From the NCBI GenBank assembly GCA_016710365.1, contig JADJVW010000061.1:53915-117914 (forward strand): a DNA stretch of 64,000 nucleotides, given 5' to 3'. Of the stretch, positions 1-8,471 are shown in pieces. Source of the DNA: Candidatus Caldilinea saccharophila (GTDB lineage Bacteria; Chloroflexota; Anaerolineae; Caldilineales; Caldilineaceae). How positions within the stretch are numbered: position 1 is the stretch's first letter; each line of letters begins with the position of its first letter. The notes below the pieces were generated by a model, which saw nothing but the letters and a program-made list of their open reading frames with translations, was not told where the DNA came from and ran no database searches. A program made the position numbers and the translations under genes.

Positions 1-2
1 AC

Positions 3-362
3 CGCAGCGCGGCCTATGCCGCACGCTGGGTCGCCAAAAACATCGTGGCGGCAGGGCTGGCCACGCGCTGCGAACTCCAGCTTGCCTATGCCATCGGCGT
101 GGCGCACCCGCTCAGCATCAACGTGGAGACCTTTGGCACCGGCAAAATTGCGGATGAGAAGATCGCCAGGTTGATCGAGGAGACCTTCGACCTGCGTCCG
201 GGCGCGATCATCCGCGACCTGAACCTGCGCCGCCCCATCTATCGGCAGACCGCGGCCTACGGTCACTTCGGCCGCGACGATGTGCAACTGCCCTGGGAAG
301 AAACCAACCGCGCGGTTGCGTTGCGCATGGCCGCCGGGCTGGGCGAGCTTGTGGTCGCCTGA
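3..362 (+). CDS. metK: S-adenosylmethionine synthetase, C-terminal part (cut by window edge)
   Basis: The frame is open from the window edge, so the gene starts upstream and only about 119 C-terminal residues are seen. MetK makes S-adenosylmethionine from methionine and ATP in the cytoplasm. The segment holds typical C-terminal-domain sequence, including AYAIGVAHPLSI, the FGTGK turn, and a long run ending in YRQTAAYGHFGRDD near the C-terminus, where MetK proteins are highly conserved. The gene ends in TGA and is followed by a palindromic repeat and then a toxin-antitoxin promoter, so it is probably not cotranscribed with them. Nothing looks damaged. Confidence 0.95.
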   Translation, partial: RSAAYAARWVAKNIVAAGLATRCELQLAYAIGVAHPLSINVETFGTGKIADEKIARLIEETFDLRPGAIIRDLNLRRPIYRQTAAYGHFGRDDVQLPWEETNRAVALRMAAGLGELVVA

Positions 363-366
363 AATC

Positions 367-465
367 TGATTTGACGCAGAGGCGCGGAGTTGCAAAGAAA
401 GCATAGAGAGAAATCTATTTTGAAGGGATTTGTTTCTCTGACCTCTGCGGAACTCCACGTCTCTG
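367..465. repeat. Imperfect palindromic repeat, family A (copy 1)
   Basis: This intergenic repeat begins with TGATTTGACGCAGAGGCGC, which occurs identically at 59455-59473. Its right side (CTCTGCGG-AACTCCACGTC) is a degenerate inverted complement of the left. Related copies lie at 12293-12476 and 59455-59525, and on the minus strand inside the glycosyltransferase gene at about 19080-19141. It fills most of the gap between metK and the toxin promoter. Its function is unknown. Confidence 0.6.
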
Positions 466-544
466 TATCATATGTACTTCAAGTTGGGGACGCCGGGCAC
501 GTTTCCCGCCGCAACCGTGAAGTACATAGTCTGTATCTCGCGTC

Positions 545-573
545 TTGAGCACATCTCAATATTGTTGTATAAT
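545..573 (+). promoter_or_regulatory. Sigma-70-type promoter of the toxin-antitoxin pair
   Basis: TTGAGC (545-550) and TATAAT (568-573) are separated by 17 bp. This predicts a transcript start near 580, followed by the Shine-Dalgarno-like AGGACAGGA (582-590) and the GTG start at 597. The spacing fits the toxin gene directly downstream. Confidence 0.65.
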
Positions 574-596
574 TTCAAGGTAGGACAGGATGCAGG

Positions 597-1103
597 GTGG
601 AATTCTCGATTGAGCTGTACGAAGCCTCTGACGGCCAGCCGGTAGTGGAGGAAGAAATGGACGAGTTACAGCAACAAAATCCTGCCCTTCACGCCTTGTT
701 GGTGGCTGGCCTTAACAAGTTGCGGCGGCGGGATTATCACCGACCGCCGTTGTGCGAACCACTCGGCGATGGGTTGTTTGAAGTGCGCGTGGGGCGCAAA
801 GACATTGCCAGAGGCGTATGGTTTTACCTGCAAGGACAACGAATCGTGATCGTGCGCTGTTTCGTCAAGAAAACGCAAAAAACACCTGAAAAAGAGCTCG
901 CCGTAGCCCGCGAACGCAGAGCAGAATATGAAAGGCGTCATTCCCACGATAGGAGATCTCCATGCCACAGAAGCAAACGAATTTTGATCACTATTTGGCA
1001 GACAAGCGCACAGACCCTGTATTCGAGGAGCGGTTCAAGGCTGCCGATCGCGCTTGGGACATTGCTCTGCAACTGGCCGCATTACGTCAGGCGCGCGGTT
1101 TGA
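597..1103 (+). CDS. RelE/HigB-like (Gp49 family) toxin, probable frameshift at the 3' end
   Basis: This is the toxin of a type II toxin-antitoxin pair. The family consists of small, often ribosome-dependent mRNA endonucleases. Residues 1-112 cover the whole family fold, with the hallmark FVKKTQKTPEKEL followed by an Arg/Glu-rich last helix ending in EYERR. The reading frame then continues about 55 more residues with no family similarity and overlaps the antitoxin by 142 bp, which is abnormal. In the frame reached by restoring one missing base, a TAG occurs at 950-952, nine bases before the antitoxin ATG and just before its AGGAG. The most likely intact gene is therefore 597-952 with a one-base loss near the CCC at 943-945. 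The GTG start is chosen from the ribosome site at 582-590. Confidence 0.8.
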   Translation: MEFSIELYEASDGQPVVEEEMDELQQQNPALHALLVAGLNKLRRRDYHRPPLCEPLGDGLFEVRVGRKDIARGVWFYLQGQRIVIVRCFVKKTQKTPEKELAVARERRAEYERRHSHDRRSPCHRSKRILITIWQTSAQTLYSRSGSRLPIALGTLLCNWPHYVRRAV

Positions 1104-1324
1104 CACAGAAACAGGTGGCGGAATTGCTGGGTACGAAACAACAGGCGATTGCCCGGCTCGAAGACCCAACCTATACTGGCCACAGCTTGAGCATGGTGCG
1201 CAAATATGTGGAGGCGCTCGGCGCCAATCTTGATCTCACTGTTGTCTTGGCTGAGGCTGCTGTCCAGTATGACGCCCAACCTGAGTCAAAACCTTTATTG
1301 GTTACGCACGAATCGCATAAATAA
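962..1324 (+). CDS. XRE-family antitoxin (HigA-like)
   Basis: This 120-residue protein has a helix-turn-helix at about residues 42-95 (RQARGLTQKQVAELLGTKQQ then AIARLEDP), as in Cro/CI-type antitoxins that neutralise HigB/RelE toxins and repress their own promoter. The toxin-first gene order is typical of HigBA-like pairs. The ATG follows AGGAG (951-955) by six bases. The C-terminal 25 residues are not conserved in kind and may be the toxin-binding tail. A regulatory role at the promoter around 545-573 is inferred. Confidence 0.85.
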   Translation: MPQKQTNFDHYLADKRTDPVFEERFKAADRAWDIALQLAALRQARGLTQKQVAELLGTKQQAIARLEDPTYTGHSLSMVRKYVEALGANLDLTVVLAEAAVQYDAQPESKPLLVTHESHK

Positions 1325-1401
1325 GGCATGGAAACCCCGACATCTCGGAAAAAGGACACAGATCCTTGAGTGTTGTTGCATCGCACAAAAGTGACCACGG
1401 C

Positions 1402-1986
1402 ATGGATGCCAAACTCCGGCAGGCGCTCGATTTTTTGCGCGCAGCCGAGCAGCTCAAGAACACACTCCGCAGCGGCTATACATCACAAGGCCGTCCCGAA
1501 AGTACAGCCGAACACACGTGGCGCCTGTGTCTGATGGTGATGCTCTTTGAAGACGAGTATCCTGCCGTCGACCACCACCGCGTACTCAAGCTGTGCGTCA
1601 TCCACGACCTGGGCGAGGCGCTGCACGGCGACATTCCGGCCATTCACCAGGACCCAACGGTAGACAAGGCCATTGAGGAACGCAAGCATTTCCTGACGTT
1701 GCTGGCCTCGCTCCCCACCGACAAGCAGGGCGAGCTCCTGACGCTGTGGGATGAGTACAACGCGGCCTCCACCCCGGAAGCGCGGCTGGCCAAAGCTTTC
1801 GACAAGCTGGAGACTGTGCTGCAACACACGCAGGGGCGCAACCCGGCTGACTTCGACTACGCCTTCAATCTGGGCTATGCGCGTCCGTACACGGACTACG
1901 ACGTGCTGACCCGCAGCCTGCGCGCGCTCATCGACGCGGACACGCAACGGTTAGCGAGCGCGGGCGCCAATAAGTCTCTGTCGTAA
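1402..1986 (+). CDS. HD-domain phosphohydrolase, YfbR/HDDC2-like 5'-nucleotidase
   Basis: This 194-residue cytoplasmic protein has the metal-dependent HD fold. The ligands are visible in order: His in STAEHTWRL (near residue 35), the HD pair in CVIHDLGEALHGDIPA, and a late Asp in KAFDKLE. The spacing, and the LWDEYNAASTPEARLAK block, match the HDDC2/YfbR family, which dephosphorylates 5'-(deoxy)nucleoside monophosphates. The ATG at 1402 is preferred; upstream in-frame TTG at 1366 would add 12 residues lacking family similarity. It follows the antitoxin by 77 bp and could be read from the same promoter. The substrate is not decidable from sequence. Confidence 0.85.
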   Translation: MDAKLRQALDFLRAAEQLKNTLRSGYTSQGRPESTAEHTWRLCLMVMLFEDEYPAVDHHRVLKLCVIHDLGEALHGDIPAIHQDPTVDKAIEERKHFLTLLASLPTDKQGELLTLWDEYNAASTPEARLAKAFDKLETVLQHTQGRNPADFDYAFNLGYARPYTDYDVLTRSLRALIDADTQRLASAGANKSLS

Positions 1987-2192
1987 CTGACCTGTCTGCC
2001 TCTCCGCGTGCGCCATCCCATGTGCGTTGGGTGTGGCTGCGGCTTTCTACAAGTCAACTTCGCTGATGTACAATCTATCTGTTAACTTAGTGGGCTTCTA
2101 GACTGGCTTGCGCTTTCCCAGCGGAACCGCCGGCGCATAACAGACGTCCAATCAGATTGTGCTGCCTTTGCAGCCGGCAAAACGGATGATGC

Positions 2193-2219
2193 GACGCCCT
2201 GCCAGGCGTCTGGTATAAA
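2193..2219 (+). promoter_or_regulatory. Extended -10 promoter abutting an inverted repeat
   Basis: TGGTATAAA (2211-2219) is an extended -10 motif whose predicted transcript start falls at about 2226, essentially on the ATG at 2227. It is directly preceded by the inverted repeat GACGCC-n6-GGCGTC (2193-2210), which would cover the -35 to -15 zone and could be an operator. No good -35 box is visible. Candidate only. Confidence 0.4.
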
Positions 2220-2226
2220 GAATGAT

Positions 2227-4080
2227 ATGGCACAAAATTCGCGTTTCCCAGCCTGGGCCTGGTGGATCATCGGGGCGATCACCATCCTGGCGATTTCCAT
2301 TCTGATTTTCTCGCTGGTGCTCGGCGTGCGCGCTGGACAGCAGCAGGTTGAAATCCAGCGGCGACAACAGATCGGCATCGCCTTGCAGCGCGCCACCGAC
2401 TTCCAGGCGGAAGGCAACTTGCAGGCTGCGCTCGACGAATATCAGAAGATCCTTGTGCTTGACGCCAGCAACGACCTTGCCCAACAAGGCATCGAGAATC
2501 TGCTGGCGTTGGCCGGGAGTGGTCAAGCGCCTCAGGCGCTGCCTGGATCGCCGGTTACATCTGTCATCTCCGCTACCACTTCGGTATCGCCGTTAGATAA
2601 TCCGCCGCTGTCCGCGGCCGCCACGGAGATCGCGCCGACGCCCGCTTCTATATTGGTGACTTATTGGGAGACTGCGCAGCGCGCCGCGCGCGCCGGGCGT
2701 TGGCAGGAGGCGCTGACCAATCTGCTCCTGGTGCAGCAGACCGATCCCACTTACAGCGCTGCTGAAGTCAGCGACCAACTTGTAGCGGCCTACGTCAACC
2801 TCGCTTTGGAAAAAGACAATACTGACAACCTGGAAGAAGCGTTGGCGCTGTACGACAAGGCGTTGGCGCTGCAGCCCGATGCAAAGGATATTCAACGCGA
2901 GCGCGACCTGATCGAGCAATATCTCGACGTGCTGGCCTACACCGGCGTCGATTGGCAACTCGACATCACACGCCTGCAAGAACTCTACGCCCTTGAACCC
3001 GATTACCGCGACGTCGAGCAGCGGCTGCAAGAGGCGCACGTTGGTTATGCTGACCAGTTGGCAGGCGAGGAAGCCTGGTGTGAGGCGCAGGATGAGTATA
3101 ACCAGGCGATCTCGGTGGCCTCCGCGCCAGAGATCGTCACCCAGCGTGACCTGGCGCAGACGCAGTGCCAGCTTGCCAGCGGCGCCACACCAGACGACGC
3201 CTTGCGCGACGACGCCACCCCACTCGCGTCTGCGGGCGGGGCGCAGGCGCCTGCAAGCAGCGGCGGGCCCGCGATCGGATGCATCCTGTATTCGTCATCT
3301 GATGCTGTCTCCGGTCGCAGCCAGATTTTGTCAGTCCCCGTCGGCAAGAGCATGCCGGCGCAGACGATCCTCCAGGACGCGGCCCAGCCGGCGTTGCGCA
3401 GCGATGGCGCGCGTCTGGTGTATCGCAACCTGCGCAGCGATATGGCCGGCCTGAGTTCGTTTGACCCGGCAACCGGCTTGCAGTTGCGCTTCAGCATTTA
3501 TGCGGAAGATGCTTTGCCCAGTTGGAACGCACAAGGCAGCCAGCTTGTCTTTGCCAGCAACCGTGAAGGCGATCGCCGCTGGCGCATCTACGTGATGTGG
3601 GCGGAGGAAAATGGCGGCACCGAGACGTTGACCTTTGGCGAATCGCCCGATTGGCATGCCGGCGCCGACCTTATCGTCTTTCGTGGATGCGACGAGTCGG
3701 GCAATCGCTGCGGGCTGTGGACGATCTCCAGCAGCGGCGCCAATGCCGCCCAGTTGACCGCGGCGCCAGCCGACGACCGCCCACGCTGGTCGCCGAGCGG
3801 CAGCTTTGTGACCTTTATGAGCAACGCGCGCGATGGAAACTACGAAATTTACACGGTCGACGCCACCTCACGCGAGGTGACGCGGCTGACCGACAGCCCG
3901 GCCATTGATGGCTTGCCTGCGGTCAGCCCGGACGGTCGTTGGGTGGCCTTTGTCAGCAACCGCGACGGTGGCTGGAAACTCTATGCGGTTCCCAGCACCG
4001 GCGGCGAAGCACGGGTGGTTGCTCCGATCGTGGGCAACTTGGACAATTTCCTCGAACACAGCCTGGAGTGGGTGAATTGA
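2227..4080 (+). CDS. Membrane-anchored TPR protein with C-terminal PD40/TolB-like propeller
   Basis: This 617-residue protein has one N-terminal membrane helix (about residues 8-31) that would leave the rest outside. Residues 45-95 and 135-310 are helical TPR-like repeats (ALDEYQKILVLDASNDLAQQ, ALALYDKALALQPD). Residues about 345-610 hold PD40-type blades, such as WNAQGSQLVFASNREGDRRW, WSPSGSFVTFMSNARDGNYE and VSPDGRWVAFVSNRDGGW. Such propellers usually mediate protein contacts at the cell surface. A linker of low complexity near residues 95-130 separates the parts. No enzyme motif is visible. The SH3b/PD40 protein at 32018 shares the propeller type, so both may belong to one family of envelope scaffold proteins; this is inference. 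Confidence 0.8.
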   Translation: MAQNSRFPAWAWWIIGAITILAISILIFSLVLGVRAGQQQVEIQRRQQIGIALQRATDFQAEGNLQAALDEYQKILVLDASNDLAQQGIENLLALAGSGQAPQALPGSPVTSVISATTSVSPLDNPPLSAAATEIAPTPASILVTYWETAQRAARAGRWQEALTNLLLVQQTDPTYSAAEVSDQLVAAYVNLALEKDNTDNLEEALALYDKALALQPDAKDIQRERDLIEQYLDVLAYTGVDWQLDITRLQELYALEPDYRDVEQRLQEAHVGYADQLAGEEAWCEAQDEYNQAISVASAPEIVTQRDLAQTQCQLASGATPDDALRDDATPLASAGGAQAPASSGGPAIGCILYSSSDAVSGRSQILSVPVGKSMPAQTILQDAAQPALRSDGARLVYRNLRSDMAGLSSFDPATGLQLRFSIYAEDALPSWNAQGSQLVFASNREGDRRWRIYVMWAEENGGTETLTFGESPDWHAGADLIVFRGCDESGNRCGLWTISSSGANAAQLTAAPADDRPRWSPSGSFVTFMSNARDGNYEIYTVDATSREVTRLTDSPAIDGLPAVSPDGRWVAFVSNRDGGWKLYAVPSTGGEARVVAPIVGNLDNFLEHSLEWVN

Positions 4081-4107
4081 GCCAAAGCTGCGTGCGAGTT
4101 ATCGGCT

Positions 4108-4389
4108 TCACATGGGCAGCATAGGGCTGCTGAACGTATAGGCCCCGCTGACAGGATTGCCGGTGGCAGGCACGAACGAGCATTGACGGCCGTCGGCAAG
4201 TTCCAGCGTAAAACTGTCGGCAGGGATAGGCGGAACGAAAAGATCGCGTTCGCCGTCCAGGATGTGTAAAGCGCCCGCCAGCGTGTAGGCGCTGTCGTTC
4301 TTCAGGGTGTATTGCACCTGCGCAAGCCAGATGCCTGAGACGTATATGCTGCCGATGCCAACTCGAGGGGTTCTTGGGTGTGCGATCAT
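4108..4389 (-). CDS. Small hypothetical protein
   Basis: This 93-residue protein has no recognised family. The ATG at 4389 is preceded by AAGGAG nine bases upstream, which supports this start over a longer reading frame that begins at 4515 and overlaps the exporter gene. The sequence is predicted to be mostly beta (QVQYTLKNDSAYTLAGALHILDG), with a single Cys and no signal peptide or membrane helix. It lies convergent to the propeller gene and downstream of the ABC exporter in the same orientation, 122 bp away. Confidence 0.55.
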   Translation of the reverse strand: MIAHPRTPRVGIGSIYVSGIWLAQVQYTLKNDSAYTLAGALHILDGERDLFVPPIPADSFTLELADGRQCSFVPATGNPVSGAYTFSSPMLPM

Positions 4390-4511
4390 GATTCGGTTCT
4401 CCTTGGGTTCTCCCAGTATGCTCACCGCTCTGAAGTGATGCAGTCTATACTGGAGGTTATCGCAAAAAGACCGGCTTATCCTTCGCACACCGTGAAACTC
4501 GTCGAAATCAA

Positions 4512-6344
4512 TCACCCCATTTCTGCTACATTTTGGCGACGCCCCTCAAGATATTCCAGCGACTGATGCCGGAAATAGGTCTCGTAGAGGTCGGCATAGT
4601 GCCCGCTGGTCGCCATCAACGTGTCGTGATCCCCTGCTTCGATGATGCGCCCTTTGCGCAGCACGAGGATGCGGTCGGCCGCGCGCACCGTGGACAGACG
4701 GTGCGCAATTACGATGGAGGTGCGATTTTTCAGGATGAATTGCAGCGCGGCCTGAATCTGGCTTTCGGTGAAGGGGTCGACGCTGGCCGTGGCCTCGTCC
4801 AGAATGAAGATCGCCGGGTTCTGCGCCAACATGCGCGCCAGCACGACCAACTGGCGCTGACCCAGGCTCAGCCGGGCGCCGCGCTCACCCACGTCGGTCT
4901 GCAACCCATCGGGCAACGTCTCCATCCACTCGCCGTTGCCGATCTGCCGGGCAATGCGCTCGACCGCGTCGTCGGTGAGGTGGGGCGTGGCGTAGCGAAT
5001 GTTATCGGCCACCGTGCCAGAAAACAGGAAAGGCGTCTGGCTGACAATGCCGAGCTGACGACGGTAATCGCGCAAATCGAAGGTGCGAATGTCGATGCCG
5101 TCGACTAGAATCTGACCGGACTGAAATTCATAAAAGCGCGTAACCAGCTTGATAATGCTCGATTTGCCGGCGCCGGTGTGCCCGACCAGCGCCACGCTTT
5201 CCCCCGGACGGATGTGCAACGAAAAGTCCTGCAGCACCTGTTCTTTCTTGCCGTAACGAAAATCTACCTGCTCGAAGCGAATGTCGCCGGTGAGCGCAGG
5301 CGCGGTGCGCTTGTCGGTCTGGATGACGACCGGTTCGGCGTCGATCAACGCAAAGATGCGCTCAGTGGCGCTCAATGCGCCCTGAAACTGGCTCCAGAAC
5401 GCCGACAGGTTGATCATCGGAAACCAGAAGAGGCCGACGCTGTTCATAAACAGGAACCATGCGCCGGCGCTGATGGCGCCAAGATAGGTGGAATAGCCGC
5501 CCGCGTAGAGCAATGCCGCGGTGCCCAACCCGGCAAAGAGTTGCAGCGTCGGGAAAATCAGCGAGAGCACAAAGCCGCGCCGCACGTGTACGGCGTAGCT
5601 GCGTTCGTTGACAGTCAGAAACTCATCGTAGATGCCCTGCTCGCGGCGAAAGTTCTTGGCAACGCGAATCCCGGTGACTGCTTCCTGGATGCTGGCGTTG
5701 ACGTCGGCGACGGCTTGCTGGCTCGTGCGCGTGGCGCGGCGCGCCCAGCGCTGAAAGCTCGTGGCCACGAGGATCGCCACCGGGGCCAGCAGCGCCAGCA
5801 GCAGCGTGAGTCGCCAGTTGACGGTGAAGAGATAGCTCAGCAGAATCACCACCAACAGCAACTGTGACCCTACTTCTGTGACGAGCACCGCCACCCGGCT
5901 GAATTCGTCCGTATCGGTCGTGATGCGGCTGACAATGCGCCCCGACTGATTGCGGTCGAAGAAGCTCATGTCGTGGTTCATCACCGCGCGAAAGGCGTCG
6001 ACGCGCATCGCCAGCACGACGTCGCCCAGCAGTTGCGCGGTGAGGATGCGCCGCCCCCAGTTGATGGCCCAGTTTATGACGCCGATCACTACGACCAGCG
6101 CCACCAACGCCGCGGCCACCATATTGTGATTGGCCGCGGCGCCGGTCACCACGTTGACGCCCTGCGCCATCAGCACCGGCAGCAGCAGCGCGCCCGACAG
6201 CGACAGCAGGCTCACCAGCCCCATCACCGCAAATAAACGCCGGCTTTGCGGTTGGAAATAAGCGGCAATGCGCTGGAACAATTCTTGGTTGGTGTATCCT
6301 CGATCGTAAGTTTCGGTCGTCAGACCTGCCCGCATGATTCCCAT
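4512..6344 (-). CDS. ABC exporter (fused permease-ATPase half-transporter)
   Basis: This 610-residue type IV (MsbA/LmrA-like) half-transporter has six membrane helices at about residues 40-330, then an ATPase domain. Walker A is GHTGAGKSS, the signature is LSLGQRQLV (Leu-Ser-Leu in place of Leu-Ser-Gly), and Walker B with the catalytic Glu is IFILDEATASVD, followed by the switch His in IAHRLSTV. The ATG at 6344 follows AAGGAAG by about eight bases. Two such half-transporters must pair; no partner lies next to it, so a homodimer is likely. The substrate (lipid, drug or peptide) cannot be inferred. Confidence 0.9.
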   Translation of the reverse strand: MGIMRAGLTTETYDRGYTNQELFQRIAAYFQPQSRRLFAVMGLVSLLSLSGALLLPVLMAQGVNVVTGAAANHNMVAAALVALVVVIGVINWAINWGRRILTAQLLGDVVLAMRVDAFRAVMNHDMSFFDRNQSGRIVSRITTDTDEFSRVAVLVTEVGSQLLLVVILLSYLFTVNWRLTLLLALLAPVAILVATSFQRWARRATRTSQQAVADVNASIQEAVTGIRVAKNFRREQGIYDEFLTVNERSYAVHVRRGFVLSLIFPTLQLFAGLGTAALLYAGGYSTYLGAISAGAWFLFMNSVGLFWFPMINLSAFWSQFQGALSATERIFALIDAEPVVIQTDKRTAPALTGDIRFEQVDFRYGKKEQVLQDFSLHIRPGESVALVGHTGAGKSSIIKLVTRFYEFQSGQILVDGIDIRTFDLRDYRRQLGIVSQTPFLFSGTVADNIRYATPHLTDDAVERIARQIGNGEWMETLPDGLQTDVGERGARLSLGQRQLVVLARMLAQNPAIFILDEATASVDPFTESQIQAALQFILKNRTSIVIAHRLSTVRAADRILVLRKGRIIEAGDHDTLMATSGHYADLYETYFRHQSLEYLEGRRQNVAEMG

Positions 6345-6428
6345 AACGATTGCTTCCTTATCGATGCACCCGACGAACAACGTCGCTTTTTACGCCGCAA
6401 AAAAGGGTGAACCTGGCGGTCGATCCGA

Positions 6429-8258
6429 TCAGGCAGTTACGAGAGTACGGGCGTCTTTTCCCTGATCTGGCGCAGCTTCCCTATCCGTCACCAGGCTGAT
6501 TACCGTCCACCCCTGTTGCGGCGTGACAGGGCGCATGCTGGTGGATACGGTTACTTTTTTGCCGCGGTATCCTATCAAGATCAGCGCATCTTCGCCGTAT
6601 AGTTCGCGGAAGTCGTCGATGGTAAATTCTTCGGTGAATGACGTCATCTTAAACACGGCGCCTGTTTGCAGCCGATTTCTGACCGCCTCATGGGTGGCGT
6701 CCTTGGCAAAGAGCAGGCGCCCCAGGTTAGGGTGATTGAGTGCGGACTGTTCACGCTCCGTTAACTGCGGCGCCAGTTGATAGACTTCTTGCGAACTAAA
6801 CTCGTCCTCGAAATGTTTACAGGCCAGCGCATTGGCTTCGTCATTATGCGTGACCGCCAACAGCCGTCCGATTCCACTCAGATCCAAGTCGGATTCCACA
6901 TATTCGGACAAGATATTGCCCTCCAGGGCATCTAACCCGGCAAGCCGCGCAATTTGGATATTGGCGCGATTGACATCCACCAGCCGTACGGTGAGACCGG
7001 CCCTTTGGATCGTCAATGCCAGTTCCCGCGCAAATAGATCTGCCCCCATGATCAGGAAGCCTTGGGGATCCGCCTCGCTGATGCCCAGCTTTTTCGCCAA
7101 AGGTTTGGCCGTCATTCCCTGCGCCAGCACGGTTCCCACGATGATGAGAAAAACGAGCGGCGCCAAGATGGCCGCTTCATCCATGCCGCGTGCGGTGAGC
7201 CGAAAGACGAAAAGCGAAGAGACCGACGCGGCCACAATGCCGCGCGGGGCAATCCAGGAAAGAAAAAGCCGCTCGCGTGAGGTCAAATTGCTGCCGAGCG
7301 CGCTGCTCTGCGCGCTCAACGGCCGTAAAATAAACATGACCACCAGCAGCAGCACGAAGCTCCCCCACGTCAACATTTGCAGCTCTTGCAGCGTGATGTT
7401 GGCGGCCAACAGAATAAAGAGCGATGCGATCAGCAACATGCTCAACTTTTCCTTGAAGTAGAGCACCTCGCGCAATTTGCGCAGATTTGTGTTGGCCAGG
7501 AAGATGCCCATCACGGTGACGGCGAAGAGTCCCGATTCATGGATCAGCGTGTCGGACAGGACGAAGACGACGATGACGGTTGTCAACACCATGATGTCGC
7601 GCAGATAATCGGGAACGAGATACCGCTGCAAAATCACATAGGTGAAATACCCTGCGATTGCACCCAACGTACAGCCCACCGTCGCCAGCAGCGCAAACGA
7701 GATCAGCGTATCTTGCCAAGAAAGATCCGCGCCCGCCACGATCAATTCGAAGACCACGACAGCGATCGAGGCGCCGATCGGGTCGATCAAGATGCCTTCC
7801 CAACGCAGGACGGAGCCCACATTGGCGGTGGGACGCACGTTGCGCAAAATGGGCGTCACCACAGTAGGCCCGGTCACAATGATTAAGGCGCCAAACAGGA
7901 AGGCCAGATTCCACGACAACCCGACCAGATAATGCGCGGCCACCGCGCTGCCTAACCAGGTGATGAGGGCGCCGATCGTCAGCAAATTGCGCACCACGCC
8001 GGCCACCTGACGCACTTCTTTCCAGTTCAGGGTCAATGCGCCTTCAAAGAGGATGATGGCAACCGAGATCGACACAAAGGGCGTGAACAGATCCCCCAGC
8101 AAGGCTTTCGGCTCGACCACGTTGAGCAATGGTCCGGCCAGCAAACCGGTGAAGAGCAAGGGCAAGATGGCGGGAATCCGCAGCCGCCACGACAACCACT
8201 GACAAAGGAAACCGGTGAGAAGAATGCCGCCGATGGCAGCTAATGGATCTAAGTGCAT
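6429..8258 (-). CDS. Cation:proton antiporter (CPA/NhaP-like) with C-terminal TrkA-N domain
   Basis: This 609-residue protein starts at the ATG preceded by GAGAGG. Residues 1-395 form about 12-13 membrane helices of a Na+/H+ exchanger, including PFVSISVAIILFEGALTL and LIDPIGASIAVVVFEL. Residues about 400-600 are cytoplasmic, with a Rossmann-like NAD-binding (RCK/TrkA-N) segment (FLIMGADLFARELA) and a TrkA-C-like end. Such proteins exchange K+ or Na+ for protons and are gated by nucleotide or ligand binding at the RCK domain. It is 84 bp downstream of the exporter's 5' end in the same direction, with no shared start signals. Confidence 0.88.
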   Translation of the reverse strand: MHLDPLAAIGGILLTGFLCQWLSWRLRIPAILPLLFTGLLAGPLLNVVEPKALLGDLFTPFVSISVAIILFEGALTLNWKEVRQVAGVVRNLLTIGALITWLGSAVAAHYLVGLSWNLAFLFGALIIVTGPTVVTPILRNVRPTANVGSVLRWEGILIDPIGASIAVVVFELIVAGADLSWQDTLISFALLATVGCTLGAIAGYFTYVILQRYLVPDYLRDIMVLTTVIVVFVLSDTLIHESGLFAVTVMGIFLANTNLRKLREVLYFKEKLSMLLIASLFILLAANITLQELQMLTWGSFVLLLVVMFILRPLSAQSSALGSNLTSRERLFLSWIAPRGIVAASVSSLFVFRLTARGMDEAAILAPLVFLIIVGTVLAQGMTAKPLAKKLGISEADPQGFLIMGADLFARELALTIQRAGLTVRLVDVNRANIQIARLAGLDALEGNILSEYVESDLDLSGIGRLLAVTHNDEANALACKHFEDEFSSQEVYQLAPQLTEREQSALNHPNLGRLLFAKDATHEAVRNRLQTGAVFKMTSFTEEFTIDDFRELYGEDALILIGYRGKKVTVSTSMRPVTPQQGWTVISLVTDREAAPDQGKDARTLVTA

Positions 8259-8404
8259 GAAACGCCTCTCATTCCTGTCGATGGGCTCGACGACCTGATG
8301 TTGGGCGTCGGTCAATGCAGTGTACCGTAATTTCAATGCCTTGCCCAAGCAATCCCCTCCGCGGGCGTGGAAATGTGATGGCGCCGCTTGTTCATCGCCC
8401 AGAC

Positions 8405-8448
8405 GCGCATCACGCGGGTTGAGAAACTTTCTCACCCGCGTGATGCGC
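8405..8448. terminator. Long perfect-stem hairpin (44 nt)
   Basis: GCGCATCACGCGGG (8405-8418) pairs with CCCGCGTGATGCGC (8435-8448), and TGAGA pairs with TCTCA inside, giving a 19-bp stem with one bulged T and a five-base loop. It lies 24 bp beyond the stop of the small membrane protein gene (minus strand) and before the antiporter start. There is no U-tract, so it may be a factor-dependent terminator, an mRNA 3'-end stabiliser, or another palindromic repeat. Confidence 0.5.
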
Positions 8449-8471
8449 GCCGTCCTGGTTTTTTGCTGGAG

